Below, piece after piece: positions 31,979 through 41,811 of a stretch of DNA of 64,000 nucleotides. Below the pieces are notes generated by a model. It worked only from the letters and a program-made list of their open reading frames with translations, searched no databases and was not told the origin of the DNA. The DNA lies in NCBI RefSeq assembly GCF_002591895.1, contig NZ_NISX01000013.1:1-64000 (forward strand), in the 5' to 3' direction. The first letter of the stretch is position 1. Every line of letters starts with the position of its first letter. This DNA comes from Lacimicrobium alkaliphilum (lineage in GTDB: Bacteria > Pseudomonadota > Gammaproteobacteria > Enterobacterales > Alteromonadaceae). A program made the position numbers and the translations under genes.

Positions 31979-33082
31979 TCAAAGTCTCATGGGCATGATA
32001 ACGTACAACGCAGAATCATCTGCAGCATCTTCAATCAACGCGCTGTTGTTTGAGTCTGACATCGTCAGCTTTACTTTCTCGGAAGATAACGCATTGAGCA
32101 CATCAATCAGGTAGGCGACATTAAAGCCTATTTCAAGGCTATCACCCTGGTAATCAACATCTACTACTTCTTCTGCTTCTTCCTGTTCCGGGTTATTCGC
32201 GGTGAGCTTTAATTCGCCACTTGCCAGATTTAAACGGACACCCCGAAATTTTTCGTTAGACAGAATAGACACTCTGGAAAAAGCCTGCTTCAGCGTTTCT
32301 TTAGAAGATAACACTGTTTTATCGCCCTCTTTCGGAAGTACCCGGCGATAATCAGGAAAGCGTCCATCAACCAGCTTGCTGGTAAAAATAAATTCGGTAG
32401 AGAAGATACGGATGTGATTTGAACCGATCTGTACTTTCAGAGGTTTATCTTCGTCTTCGATTAGACGAGAGATTTCCATCACTCCCTTACGGGGCACAAT
32501 AACCTGACGCTCAGGGAGATTACCGTCTTCATAAGCGATGCGACACAAAGCAAGACGGTGCCCATCTGTTGCAACAGTACGGATCAGGTTAGGCTCCGTT
32601 TCAAAAGACATACCGTTCAGATAATAGCGAACATCCTGCTGCGCCATAGAAAAATGCGTACTGTCGATCAAACGCTTAAGGTTAGCCTGTGATATTTCAA
32701 ATTCCACCTCGCCCTGCCAGTCCTCGAGATTTGGGTACTCTTCGGCAGGTAAAGTAGATAACGAGTATTTTCCGCGTCCAGCCTTGAGAATGGCCTTACT
32801 ACCATCGAGGGCAAACAGAATTTCACTGTTATCGGTAAAACCCTTGCAAATATCTAATAATTTCTTTGCCGGCACTGTAACCTCACCGTCTTCGAAATCA
32901 CCACTGAGGGCCACGTTAGAAATTAATTCCACCTCTAAATCTGTACCCGTCAGCCAAAGTGTGCCCTCACTTACCTTAATAAGCACATTGGAGAGTATGG
33001 GTAGTGTATGCCTCCTCTCGACGGCTCCGGCAACCAGCTGCAAAGGTTGTAAGAAGTTTTCCCTGCTAATTGTAAATTTCAT
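31979..33082 (-). CDS. dnaN: DNA polymerase III beta sliding clamp
   Basis: A 367-residue clamp with the three-domain repeat. The N-terminal MKFTISRENFLQPLQLVAGAVERRHTLPILSN and the C-terminal VIMPMRL are characteristic. It forms a dimeric ring tethering polymerase III to DNA. It sits between dnaA and recF (22-base gap) in the initiation operon. Confidence 0.98.
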   Translation of the reverse strand: MKFTISRENFLQPLQLVAGAVERRHTLPILSNVLIKVSEGTLWLTGTDLEVELISNVALSGDFEDGEVTVPAKKLLDICKGFTDNSEILFALDGSKAILKAGRGKYSLSTLPAEEYPNLEDWQGEVEFEISQANLKRLIDSTHFSMAQQDVRYYLNGMSFETEPNLIRTVATDGHRLALCRIAYEDGNLPERQVIVPRKGVMEISRLIEDEDKPLKVQIGSNHIRIFSTEFIFTSKLVDGRFPDYRRVLPKEGDKTVLSSKETLKQAFSRVSILSNEKFRGVRLNLASGELKLTANNPEQEEAEEVVDVDYQGDSLEIGFNVAYLIDVLNALSSEKVKLTMSDSNNSALIEDAADDSALYVIMPMRL

Positions 33083-33102
33083 GAGCGACTCGTTATTATT
33101 TT

Positions 33103-34488
33103 TTAAGACGACAGTGTGCGAATAAGATTTTGGTAATCTTCTTTAATATCATGACTCTCTTCACGAAGTTGAGCAATCTTTCTGCAAGCATGCAGTACAG
33201 TTGTATGGTCTCTGCCACCAAACGCGTCTCCAATCTCCGGCAGACTGTGATTGGTCAGTTCCTTTGCCAATGCCATAGCCACTTGTCTGGGCCTCGCTAC
33301 ACTGCGACTACGGCGCTTAGAAAGTACATCTGCGACCTTTATCTTATAATATTCAGCTACCGTTTTCTGTATGTTATCTATGGTGACGAGTTTTTCCTGT
33401 AAGGCCAACAAATCCCGGAGAGCTTCTCTGACAAAATCGATAGTTATGGGGCGCCCGGTGAAATTCGCATTGGCAATTACCCTGTTCAGCGCACCTTCTA
33501 GCTCCCGAACATTAGAACGCAGGCGCTTGGCGATAAAAAACGCCACTTCGTCCGGCAGCTGGATACGGTTCTCGAGCGCTTTACGCATTAAAATTGCTAC
33601 CCGCGTTTCCAGCTCCGGAGGCTCAATAGCAATGGTCAACCCCCACCCAAACCGAGACTTGAGTCTATCCTCGACACCATCTATTTCTTTGGGATACCGA
33701 TCTGAAGTCAGTATAATTTGCTGATTACCTTCGAGCAGAGCATTAAAGGTATGAAAAAACTCTTCCTGAGAACGGTCTTTCTTGGCAAAAAACTGGATAT
33801 CATCAATCAGCAGGGCATCAACAGAGCGATAGTAGCGCTTAAACTCCTCAATCGCATTATTCTGCAAGGCTTTAACCATATCCTGCACGAATCGTTCAGA
33901 ATGCATATAAACAACTGTTGCATCCCGATTACGCGCAAGCAGACCATTGCCCACAGCATGCAGCAAATGAGTTTTACCCAGACCCGTACCGCCATAGATA
34001 AAGAGGGGATTATAGGCGCCACCGGGATTGTCAGCGACCTGGGTCGCTGCAGCTCTGGCTAACTGATTGGATTTACCTTCAACAAAGTTATCAAAGGTAT
34101 AGGTACGGTTTATATTACTCTTATGCTCTACTTTCACAGGTTCCGGAGCAGAACCAGACAGCGGCCCATTAACAGGATAAGACTGCCTAGATTGCACAGG
34201 TGCCTGGCGCTCTTTTTCCGCTGAATTGCCACCCACAGTGGCCTTTCCCGCCATACCCACATCGAAATGCAGGGTTGGTATCTTCTCAGGGGTGCACAGC
34301 TCTGAAAAAAGTTCGGTAATCCGTCCTATATACTTATCCCTGACCCAATCCAGCACAAACCGGTTGGGAGCAAAAAGTGTCAATGTTGAATCCTGCTGTT
34401 GTGCCTGAAGCGGCCGGATCCACATACTGAACTGTTGTGTGGGCAACTCCTGTTGTAACCGTTCGAGACATTCTTCCCACAAAGCCAT
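33103..34488 (-). CDS. dnaA: chromosomal replication initiator DnaA
   Basis: The 461-residue initiator that binds and melts oriC. Domain I is [16 protein letters not shown]; the AAA+ domain has Walker [16 protein letters not shown] and Walker [11 protein letters not shown]; the C-terminal box-binding helix-turn-helix contains [15 protein letters not shown]. The start at 34488 follows AGAGG and matches the family; an in-frame ATG at 34527 adds 13 residues. The region upstream has DnaA boxes, so autoregulation is likely. It is oriented away from rpmH. Confidence 0.97.
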   Translation of the reverse strand: MALWEECLERLQQELPTQQFSMWIRPLQAQQQDSTLTLFAPNRFVLDWVRDKYIGRITELFSELCTPEKIPTLHFDVGMAGKATVGGNSAEKERQAPVQSRQSYPVNGPLSGSAPEPVKVEHKSNINRTYTFDNFVEGKSNQLARAAATQVADNPGGAYNPLFIYGGTGLGKTHLLHAVGNGLLARNRDATVVYMHSERFVQDMVKALQNNAIEEFKRYYRSVDALLIDDIQFFAKKDRSQEEFFHTFNALLEGNQQIILTSDRYPKEIDGVEDRLKSRFGWGLTIAIEPPELETRVAILMRKALENRIQLPDEVAFFIAKRLRSNVRELEGALNRVIANANFTGRPITIDFVREALRDLLALQEKLVTIDNIQKTVAEYYKIKVADVLSKRRSRSVARPRQVAMALAKELTNHSLPEIGDAFGGRDHTTVLHACRKIAQLREESHDIKEDYQNLIRTLSS

Positions 34489-34879
34489 TAAAAAAACCTC
34501 TACAGAACACATCGCCATGTTCTGCAATCTAAAAGTGTATTTAATCCAGAATTTGATTTTCGCCTGAAGTGCAGCGCTATGAATTATTGCCGATCTTTAT
34601 CCACAACTTCAATCTTGATCTTTTACATATTTATGCTCTGTGCTTTAAATAAACCTATCTTTATGTTTTTAATACCATTATTTTTTCTTCAACTACAAGT
34701 TTAGTGGCTATCATCGGGATAGCCTGGTGGATAAAAACTGAGTTAAATTTGAACAGTTTATCGTTATTGAAAAGACATTTTGTGGATAAGATGCGTATTA
34801 ACGAGAATGTTACACACAATGTGTTGCCACTGATACAATAAAAGTGCTCAATTTATTATCAGTCTGAGCAAACAAAGCA
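34489..34879. promoter_or_regulatory. dnaA-rpmH intergenic region with DnaA boxes
   Basis: About 490 AT-rich bases separate dnaA and rpmH. Perfect DnaA boxes occur at 34598-34606 (plus strand) and 34781-34789 (minus strand), with a weaker match near 34727-34735. In Pseudomonas this is the oriC position. Here GATC sites are few and the better origin candidate is at 43320-43800, so this is more likely the autoregulated dnaA promoter. Confidence 0.6.
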
Positions 34880-34908
34880 TTGACAGAAGGCGTCTTCGTC
34901 TCTAGAAT
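34880..34908 (+). promoter_or_regulatory. promoter of rpmH-rnpA
   Basis: A consensus TTGACA (34880-34885) and TAGAAT (34903-34908) are separated by exactly 17 bases, a strong sigma-70 promoter about 70 bases before rpmH. Confidence 0.85.
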
Positions 34909-34982
34909 TCAGCGTCCTTTTTTGAGCGCCATGCAGGTGTTCAGGATGTTAACTAAAGTTATAAACAGCGGCGGACTAGGTT

Positions 34983-35117
34983 ATGAAAAGAACATTTCAA
35001 CCAAGTAATTTAAAGCGTAAACGTTCACACGGTTTTCGTGCCCGCATGGCGACAAAAAATGGCCGTAAGGTTCTTGCCAGTCGTCGTGCTAAAGGCCGTG
35101 CACGTCTATCAGCCTGA
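34983..35117 (+). CDS. rpmH: 50S ribosomal protein L34
   Basis: The 44-residue protein begins [20 protein letters not shown] and ends [10 protein letters not shown], the full bacterial L34. It is small and very basic. It lies next to rnpA in the universal rpmH-rnpA-yidD-yidC order and opposite dnaA. Confidence 0.97.
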   Translation: MKRTFQPSNLKRKRSHGFRARMATKNGRKVLASRRAKGRARLSA

Positions 35118-35131
35118 TTGCATTTATCGAA

Positions 35132-35488
35132 GTGGGTGAAAATCAATTTTCTCGGGAGCTAAGGCTACTTACTCCCGCCCATTTCGAAAATGTTTTCCAG
35201 CAAGCCATCCCAGCGGTCTCCCCGCAACTCACTTTACTTGCCAGAGCCAATCAGCTTTCTCACCCAAGATTGGGTATTACCCTGTCCAAAAAACGGGTAA
35301 GAAAAGCCCATGATCGCAATCGCCTGAAAAGAGTGATACGAGAAAGTTTTCGTCTGCATCAGCATCAATTGCCGAAAACTGATATCGTTGTGGTTGGCAA
35401 GACCGGGCTGGCACAATTATCCAACCAACAACTTTTCACTCTGCTGGAACGCTTATGGAAAAAACTCAGTCACCGCTGCAATCCATAA
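35132..35488 (+). CDS. rnpA: ribonuclease P protein component
   Basis: A 118-residue basic protein that assists the RNase P RNA in 5' tRNA maturation. The conserved RNR segment is [19 protein letters not shown]. It starts at a GTG 14 bases after rpmH; GTG starts are usual for rnpA. It overlaps yidD by 34 bases. Confidence 0.94.
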   Translation: MGENQFSRELRLLTPAHFENVFQQAIPAVSPQLTLLARANQLSHPRLGITLSKKRVRKAHDRNRLKRVIRESFRLHQHQLPKTDIVVVGKTGLAQLSNQQLFTLLERLWKKLSHRCNP

Positions 35489-35706
35489 GTATTTGGATAA
35501 TACGCCAGTATCAAAGATGGATATCCCCTATACTGGGGCCCAGATGTCGGTTCGAGCCCTCTTGCTCACACTATGCAGTGGAAGCAATTAAATTACATGG
35601 CGTGATAATGGGTTGTTGGTTAAGCATCAAACGCATATTAAAATGCCACCCTTTACATCCGGGCGGGTCTGATCCCGTTCCGTCCCGAAGCAAAGAGAAT
35701 AAGTAA
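35455..35706 (+). CDS. yidD: membrane protein insertion efficiency factor YidD
   Basis: An 83-residue protein with the family block [27 protein letters not shown], containing two conserved cysteines, then [12 protein letters not shown]. It is a small amphipathic protein thought to assist YidC. The overlap with rnpA by 34 bases and the 6-base gap to yidC fit the conserved operon. Confidence 0.93.
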   Translation: MEKTQSPLQSISIWIIRQYQRWISPILGPRCRFEPSCSHYAVEAIKLHGVIMGCWLSIKRILKCHPLHPGGSDPVPSRSKENK

Positions 35707-35712
35707 TCTGTT

Positions 35713-37350
35713 ATGGAATCCCAACGTAGTTTTCTCCTCATCGGTCTGGCCCTGGTAAGCTTCTTACTCTGGCAACAATGGCAACTGGACTATGCTCCAC
35801 AACCCGTTGAACCTGCCAGCCAACGTTCTGAATCAAGTCCGTCATCAACCACATCAGCACAACGTGCGGATGTACCCAGTGCCGATCCGTCTGGTCCTTC
35901 ACCGCAAGCCGCTGCGAAAGGCCAGCTGGTTTTTGTTAAAACCGATACCCTCGACATCCGCATAGACACCCATGGTGGTGATGTCATCTCTGCTGCACTG
36001 CCACAATTCCCGGTAGAACAAGGTGGTGACGAGAGTCTCGTTCTGCTCAGTTCTGAGCCTGGAATATTTCATATCGCACAAAGTGGTTTGATTGGTCAGG
36101 ATGGACCCGACGGTGCGGCCTCAGGGCGTCCTATGTACCGGGTTGAAGCCACCGAATATGAGATGAGCGGTGATACGCTGACAGTACCACTGGTATGGCA
36201 GTCGGAACAGGGTCTGAAAGTAACCAAGACCTTTAATTTTACCCGTGGAGAGCATCATATCCGGGTTGACTATCACGTAGAGAACCAGGGTTCTGAAGTT
36301 GCTCAGTTGCAACAGTATGCGCAGCTTAAGCAAACCACTATGGGTGAAGAAGGCAGTATGTTTATGCCCACCTATAGAGGCGCGGCCTATTCAACGGAAG
36401 ATGACAGGTACACTAAATACAGTTTTGACGATATCGCCGATAAAAACCTGCGTACCTCAACGCCGGGGGGTTGGGTTGGCATGTTGCAACACTATTTTGT
36501 GGCCGCCTGGGTTCCACCGCAAGAACAGCAAAATACGCTCTATAGTCGTCTGCTACCGGGCGGTTATGCCAGCATTGGTTTTACCGGTACACCGGTGAGC
36601 GTCGCAGCCGGCGAAACAGTAACCCTGTCCAGCACCCTATATACCGGTGCCAAAGACCAGGAAAAACTGGCTGAACTCGCCAATGGGCTGGACTTAACAG
36701 TTGATTACGGTTTCCTGTTTTGGTTATCACAGCCTCTGTTTTCACTGCTCAAGTTCATCCATGGCCTGGTCGCCAACTGGGGTCTGGCCATCGTCATCAT
36801 CACCGTTCTCGTCAAAGGCCTGATGTATCCCCTGACCAAGGCGCAGTACGAGTCCATGGCCAAGCTACGGGCACTGCAACCCAAGATGAAGGCGTTAAAA
36901 GACAGATATGGCGATGACCGTCAGAAAATGTCCCAGGCGATGATGGAAATGTACAAGAAGGAAAAAGTAAACCCTATGGGGGGCTGTTTCCCGCTGTTAC
37001 TGCAAATGCCCATCTTCCTGGCCCTCTACTGGGTATTACTGGAAAGTGTGGAATTGCGCCATGCTGACTTTTTCCTGTGGATTACGGACTTGTCCGTCAA
37101 AGACCCTTATTTTGTGCTGCCGATATTGACCGGCGCCAGCATGTACCTGATTCAGAAACTGCAGCCTATGACGATTCAGGACCCCATGCAGCAGAAGATC
37201 ATGCAATTTATGCCGGTAATGATGAGCATCTTCTTTCTGTGGTTCCCGGCCGGGCTGGTGCTGTACTGGCTTATCAGTAACGTTATCACTCTGGTACAGG
37301 CTAAGCTCATCTATGCCTCCATGGAAAAACGGGGCCTGAAGACTAAGTAG
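35713..37350 (+). CDS. yidC: membrane protein insertase YidC
   Basis: A 545-residue Oxa1-family insertase. It has an N-terminal signal-anchor (about 5-23), a low-complexity Ser/Pro linker (about 35-70), a large periplasmic beta-domain (to about 335) and the C-terminal five-helix core with MYPLTKAQYESMAKLRALQP and NPMGGCFPLLLQMPIFLALY. It inserts Sec-dependent and independent inner-membrane proteins. A terminator follows at 37367. Confidence 0.97.
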   Translation: MESQRSFLLIGLALVSFLLWQQWQLDYAPQPVEPASQRSESSPSSTTSAQRADVPSADPSGPSPQAAAKGQLVFVKTDTLDIRIDTHGGDVISAALPQFPVEQGGDESLVLLSSEPGIFHIAQSGLIGQDGPDGAASGRPMYRVEATEYEMSGDTLTVPLVWQSEQGLKVTKTFNFTRGEHHIRVDYHVENQGSEVAQLQQYAQLKQTTMGEEGSMFMPTYRGAAYSTEDDRYTKYSFDDIADKNLRTSTPGGWVGMLQHYFVAAWVPPQEQQNTLYSRLLPGGYASIGFTGTPVSVAAGETVTLSSTLYTGAKDQEKLAELANGLDLTVDYGFLFWLSQPLFSLLKFIHGLVANWGLAIVIITVLVKGLMYPLTKAQYESMAKLRALQPKMKALKDRYGDDRQKMSQAMMEMYKKEKVNPMGGCFPLLLQMPIFLALYWVLLESVELRHADFFLWITDLSVKDPYFVLPILTGASMYLIQKLQPMTIQDPMQQKIMQFMPVMMSIFFLWFPAGLVLYWLISNVITLVQAKLIYASMEKRGLKTK

Positions 37351-37366
37351 TCAGAATGATTGCGTA

Positions 37367-37395
37367 AAAAGGCCCGTTAAAACGGGCCTTTTTTA
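37367..37395 (+). terminator. terminator after yidC
   Basis: AAGGCCCGTT / AACGGGCCTT stem followed by TTTTTT. It ends the rpmH-rnpA-yidD-yidC transcript, so yajQ-mnmE probably has its own promoter. Confidence 0.88.
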
Positions 37396-37458
37396 TTCCT
37401 GTTAGTTAAAATTCCTTAATATCAATCCTGTCAGAACCTTACTTTAAGGAGTGCTCCT

Positions 37459-37941
37459 ATGCCCTCATTCGATATTGTCTCAGAAATTGACCAGACTGAA
37501 GTCAGAAATGCCGTCGATAATGCTAACCGGGAACTGGACACCCGCTTTGACTTTCGTGGTGTTGAAGCCAGTTTCGAACTCAAAGACGGTCAGGTAACCA
37601 TGTCCGCAGCATCAGATTTTCAGCTTCAGCAAATGCTCGATATACTGCGCGGCAAATGTGCCAAGCGCGGCGTGGACACAGCTGCACTGGAAGAAAAAGA
37701 CGTTGAGCATATTGGAAAAACCTACAAACAGGTATTGTTGTTTCGTCAGGGCATCGAGCAATCCATGGCAAAAAAAATCATTAAGCTGCTAAAAGAAAGT
37801 AAGGTGAAAGTGCAATCTGCCATCCAGGGTGACCAGGTACGCGTCAACGGTAAGAAACGGGATGATCTACAACAAGCCATTGCTCTGGTTAAAGAAGCCA
37901 ATCTCGGTCAGCCTTTCCAGTTTAATAACTTTCGGGACTAA
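37459..37941 (+). CDS. yajQ: YajQ family nucleotide-binding protein
   Basis: A 160-residue UPF0234/YajQ protein. [31 protein letters not shown] and [20 protein letters not shown] are family blocks covering two ferredoxin-like folds. Homologues in Xanthomonas bind c-di-GMP and regulate transcription; in E. coli YajQ binds nucleotides and phage functions have been proposed. GGAGTGC precedes the ATG. The stop overlaps the mnmE start in TAATG. This position between yidC and mnmE is not the E. coli one. Confidence 0.95.
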   Translation: MPSFDIVSEIDQTEVRNAVDNANRELDTRFDFRGVEASFELKDGQVTMSAASDFQLQQMLDILRGKCAKRGVDTAALEEKDVEHIGKTYKQVLLFRQGIEQSMAKKIIKLLKESKVKVQSAIQGDQVRVNGKKRDDLQQAIALVKEANLGQPFQFNNFRD

Positions 37942-39314
37942 TGCCTCTTATGCCGCAACAACAAACCATTGTCGCCCAGGCTACGGCTCCGGGCCGAGGG
38001 GGCGTAGGGATAATAAGGGTATCCGGTACCCGGGCCTCAGAGGTAGCAGAAAAAATTCTGGGAACCACACCAGCAGCACGCAAAGCCGAATATCTGCCTT
38101 TTTATGATCAACACGGAAAGGTCATCGATCAGGGTATTGCCCTGTTTTTCCGCGGGCCAAACTCTTTTACCGGAGAAGATGTGCTGGAATTGCAGGGCCA
38201 TGGTGGGCAAGTGGTTATGGATATGCTGATCAGCGCCATTGTTAATATTGATGACATTCGCCTTGCGCGGCCCGGGGAGTTCAGCGAACGGGCCTTTCTG
38301 AATGACAAACTGGATCTTGCCCAGGCAGAAGCCATCGCTGATCTGATCGACGCCAGTTCAGAACAGGCTGCCCGCTCCGCCCTTCGTTCATTACAGGGCG
38401 AGTTCTCAAATCAGATACATACACTGGTGGAACAGGTTATCCACCTGCGCATCTATGTGGAGGCCGCCATCGACTTTCCCGATGAGGAAGTGGACTTTCT
38501 CAGCGATGGTAAAGTACAGGGCGATCTGGAAGCCATCATAGACCAGTTGCAAGAGGTACAGGATCAGGCACGACAGGGCAGTATTCTGCGCGAAGGCATG
38601 CAGGTGGTGATTGCGGGTCGCCCCAATGCCGGCAAATCCAGTCTGCTCAACGCATTAGCCGGAAAAGACGCGGCCATTGTCACCGATATTGCCGGTACCA
38701 CCCGGGATGTACTCAAAGAACATATTCACATTGATGGCATGCCGTTGCATATCATTGACACCGCAGGCCTGCGCGACAGCCCCGACAAAGTGGAACAGAT
38801 AGGTATTCAGCGCGCCTGGGACGAAATAAACAGAGCCGATATGGTTTTGTTTATGCTTGATAGTCAACAAAGCCAGGAGACCGACCCCCATAAAATCTGG
38901 CCGGAATTTGTTGATCGTCTTCCCGAACGCATCAGAATGACGGTGATACGAAATAAAATTGATTTGTCCGGAGAAACACCAGGGCTGGAAAAGCACTCAG
39001 ATCACACGGTAATACGCCTCTCTGCCAGCCACAAAACCGGCATCGACCTGCTCGCCACTCATCTTAAAGATGCTATGGGATTCAATGCGGCATCAGAAGG
39101 GCGCTTTATTGCCAGAAGACGCCATCTGGATGCCCTCGAACAAGCCCTTGAGCATCTGCAACAGGGGTATACCCAATTACTGGATAATCAGGCCGGAGAA
39201 TTGGTGGCAGAAGAACTGCGACTGTGTCAGCAGCACTTAAATGAAATCACTGGAGAATTCAGTTCTGATGATTTACTGGGCAGAATTTTTTCCAGTTTCT
39301 GTATCGGTAAATAG
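37941..39314 (+). CDS. mnmE: tRNA uridine-5-carboxymethylaminomethyl modification GTPase
   Basis: A 457-residue GTPase working with MnmG (43815) to install cmnm5U34 in tRNAs. It has an N-terminal folate-binding domain with [18 protein letters not shown], the helical domain, an inserted G domain with G1 GRPNAGKSS and G3 [10 protein letters not shown], and the C-terminal FCIGK containing the catalytic cysteine. The start at 37941 overlaps the yajQ stop by one base; a second ATG lies three codons later. Confidence 0.97.
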   Translation: MPLMPQQQTIVAQATAPGRGGVGIIRVSGTRASEVAEKILGTTPAARKAEYLPFYDQHGKVIDQGIALFFRGPNSFTGEDVLELQGHGGQVVMDMLISAIVNIDDIRLARPGEFSERAFLNDKLDLAQAEAIADLIDASSEQAARSALRSLQGEFSNQIHTLVEQVIHLRIYVEAAIDFPDEEVDFLSDGKVQGDLEAIIDQLQEVQDQARQGSILREGMQVVIAGRPNAGKSSLLNALAGKDAAIVTDIAGTTRDVLKEHIHIDGMPLHIIDTAGLRDSPDKVEQIGIQRAWDEINRADMVLFMLDSQQSQETDPHKIWPEFVDRLPERIRMTVIRNKIDLSGETPGLEKHSDHTVIRLSASHKTGIDLLATHLKDAMGFNAASEGRFIARRRHLDALEQALEHLQQGYTQLLDNQAGELVAEELRLCQQHLNEITGEFSSDDLLGRIFSSFCIGK

Positions 39315-39321
39315 CCAGACT

Positions 39322-39834
39322 TTATTGCTGGTCCTCTTTAGACTGTAACTCTTGTTTAAGCAGATCCACCACTGGTTGGAAGGTTTGTCGGTTGCTTTTC
39401 CCCAGCTCAAGCAGTTCTTCATGGGCAGCAAGGATCATTTTCGCTCTTTGCTGTTCATCGGCACTTTGATCTGACACCAGAACAAACGCATCAGGCGTAT
39501 CCAGTGGTTTGTTCAACATCGTAAAAACCTGATCCAGACACATACTTTGCAATAAGGTGGTCATGTCTTTGTCGGTGGATATCAACGTCGGTTTACGTTG
39601 ATGATGTTCAAGCATTTTACGGGCAATCATCGCCAGAAGCCCCAGATTAGTGCTGTCCAGATACCTGGCCTGACTAAGATCCACCACCACATCCTGGCAA
39701 ACACTTTCCTTGCCTTCGAACAGGCCGTTAATCAGCACTTCCAGCCCACTACTCTGAGTATGTCTGACTTCACCAATAAACCTGAAAAAACATACGCCCT
39801 GCAAATTGGCATAAAGAATCTGGTTATTCTGCAT
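39322..39834 (-). CDS. STAS-domain anti-sigma-antagonist-like protein
   Basis: A 170-residue protein whose first ~110 residues are a STAS fold, with the phosphorylatable serine/threonine context YLDSTNLGLLA. The C-terminal ~55 residues are helical and charged. Such proteins are dephosphorylated by SpoIIE/RsbU phosphatases in partner-switch systems. The phosphatase gene lies 15 bases upstream on the same strand (39850-41157), and the two are almost certainly cotranscribed. No anti-sigma kinase is encoded nearby. Confidence 0.85.
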   Translation of the reverse strand: MQNNQILYANLQGVCFFRFIGEVRHTQSSGLEVLINGLFEGKESVCQDVVVDLSQARYLDSTNLGLLAMIARKMLEHHQRKPTLISTDKDMTTLLQSMCLDQVFTMLNKPLDTPDAFVLVSDQSADEQQRAKMILAAHEELLELGKSNRQTFQPVVDLLKQELQSKEDQQ

Positions 39835-39849
39835 AACTCACCTTAGTGT

Positions 39850-41157
39850 CTAACGCTCTACTGACAGTAATGTCAGATCATCCGGCAATTTGCCTTCCTC
39901 TGTTGCGCCAATACGCTTCGCCAGCTCGTATAAGTTCTCTGGTAATGGGGATAAAATCGTTCTCAACTCCGACAATTGCTGATCCAGTGACTTACCCTGA
40001 ATACATTCCAGAACGCCATCAGAAAAGACATACAGAGAAAAATGAGACTGCAATACACAAATCTTTTCCTGATACTCGGAAAAATCGAATAATCCCGCCG
40101 GCGTACCTTTACACTCCATCTCTTCGATTTTGTCGTCCTGTAACAATAATGGCCATGGGAAAACACCGGCATTTGTAAAACGCAGCAGATCTTTGTGGCT
40201 ATCCAGAACCCCGTAAAACAGGGCAACATGTTTACCCATATCTTCTTTGATCAGGGTCTGATTCAGGTCATCCAATAATGCTGCAGGATCAATAATAATG
40301 GTGCTCTCTTGCCGACGATATCGGTCAAGAGCCGCGGAAATAAAGCGTTTCAGATATACCGTCACAAAAGCTGATGACACACCATGGCCTGATACGTCCG
40401 CCATATAAAAACCCACATATCTGTCATCAATAGCAAAGTAATCAACAAAATCACCACTCATGTAGTCTGAAGGCAGTAACAGGTGGCTAAATCTGAATCC
40501 ATATACCTGAAGCTTATCTTTTGGCAACAGCTTGAACTGAATGCGCCGACCCGCCTTTTCACCTTCTTCAAGCTCACTGAGAGACGACTGCAATCTGATA
40601 TTGGCCTCCTCCAGTTCCCGGGTACGTATTCTGACTTTTTCTTCCAGTTGTTGATTCAGCTCCACGATTTGTTGAATAAAATCATAGCTGCGTAATGATG
40701 CGATCACAGCTGTCACCAGTTTTTGTGATGTCAGCTCAGTTTTTTCTTTATAGTCATTGATATCGTAATCCAGGATCACCCGTTTTTCAGGCGCATGGCC
40801 AGCCTGGCCCGTTCTGAGAATAATGCGTACCGCATTATTATCGAGCTCCCTGCGAATATAATGAACCAGCTGCAGCCCGGCATCATCGGATTCCATTACC
40901 ACATCGAGCAAAATAAGACAGAAATCGGCTTGCTGATCCAGCAACTCTTTTGCCTGCCCACCACTTCTGGCGCTAATAAGTTCAACTGAACGGTTGTCAA
41001 AAACCAGATCTCTGAGTACCAGTCTGGTCATGACATGAACTTCTTCATCATCATCTACAATGAGTATTTTCCAGGGCGCAAGCTTAGCTTCCTCGTGTTC
41101 CGGTGCATCGGCTTCTTTAAAAAACAGTATTTCATCCTGTTCGTCACTCTGTGTCAT
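39850..41157 (-). CDS. receiver-domain SpoIIE-type protein phosphatase
   Basis: A 435-residue response regulator: receiver domain (about 30-150; DDDEEVH and phosphoacceptor LLDVVMESDD), coiled-coil linker (about 170-215; ELNQQLEEKVRIRTRELEEA), then a PP2C/SpoIIE phosphatase domain (about 225-435; MSGDFVDYF and YMADVSGHGVSSAFV). It should dephosphorylate a STAS protein in response to a histidine kinase. It resembles Pseudomonas HsbR/RssB-like regulators. It is head of the two-gene unit with the STAS gene. Confidence 0.9.
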   Translation of the reverse strand: MTQSDEQDEILFFKEADAPEHEEAKLAPWKILIVDDDEEVHVMTRLVLRDLVFDNRSVELISARSGGQAKELLDQQADFCLILLDVVMESDDAGLQLVHYIRRELDNNAVRIILRTGQAGHAPEKRVILDYDINDYKEKTELTSQKLVTAVIASLRSYDFIQQIVELNQQLEEKVRIRTRELEEANIRLQSSLSELEEGEKAGRRIQFKLLPKDKLQVYGFRFSHLLLPSDYMSGDFVDYFAIDDRYVGFYMADVSGHGVSSAFVTVYLKRFISAALDRYRRQESTIIIDPAALLDDLNQTLIKEDMGKHVALFYGVLDSHKDLLRFTNAGVFPWPLLLQDDKIEEMECKGTPAGLFDFSEYQEKICVLQSHFSLYVFSDGVLECIQGKSLDQQLSELRTILSPLPENLYELAKRIGATEEGKLPDDLTLLSVER

Positions 41158-41337
41158 TAGCCCCTGCTATCCTCACTAAATTCTTCAGGATTGAATTTTT
41201 ACTATAGCGTCCAAATACTGATGCTGACAGTATGAAGTCATAAGGTCACCCCGAAGTGGCATTAAAATCATCAGACCGACACCACCAGAATGTAAAGCAC
41301 TGGTATAATAGCGAACCATTTATACGAAGGCAGACAC

Positions 41338-41811
41338 GTGAGTTCATTTGAAATAATTGTAGGATCTATGCTTGGTGCCACTGAATATGTGGCCGACGCA
41401 CTGACAGAAAAACTCACTAGTTATGGCGTTAACAGCACCATCCACCTGGCTCCGGAACTGGACGAACTGAATCCGCAGGCTATCTGGCTAATCTGCACCT
41501 CTACCCATGGTGCCGGTGATTTTCCCGATAATATCCAACCCTTTGCCAGACAACTACAGAATGCCAGTCTGAACGATACGCGATATATGTTGATAGGTCT
41601 GGGAGACAGTAGCTACGACACGTTCTGTGAAGCGGGCAAAACCATGCACCGACTGATGCAAAACGCCGGTGCCCATAACCTGTCGGAACCCTGTTATATT
41701 GATGTTCTGAGTCATCCTATTCCTGAAGATGAAGCTGTTGACTGGCTTGAAAGTCATCTGCAACGGGATAACTTTATTCAAACAGTTAACCATACAAGGG
41801 TGGGAGTTTGA
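41338..41811 (+). CDS. mioC: flavodoxin MioC
   Basis: A 157-residue short-chain flavodoxin. FMN-binding motifs are GSMLGATEYVADAL (phosphate loop), CTSTHGAGDFPDN and GLGDSSYDTFCEAGK. In E. coli MioC supports biotin synthase electron transfer, and its transcription enters oriC. Here it also precedes oriC but two replication genes lie between. It begins with GTG at 41338 and its stop overlaps the next gene's TTG start. Confidence 0.92.
   Translation: MSSFEIIVGSMLGATEYVADALTEKLTSYGVNSTIHLAPELDELNPQAIWLICTSTHGAGDFPDNIQPFARQLQNASLNDTRYMLIGLGDSSYDTFCEAGKTMHRLMQNAGAHNLSEPCYIDVLSHPIPEDEAVDWLESHLQRDNFIQTVNHTRVGV

Noticed and set aside
34489-34982. Calling the dnaA-rpmH gap the main origin
   Set aside because: It has DnaA boxes but lacks the GATC clustering and conserved core found at 43320-43800.
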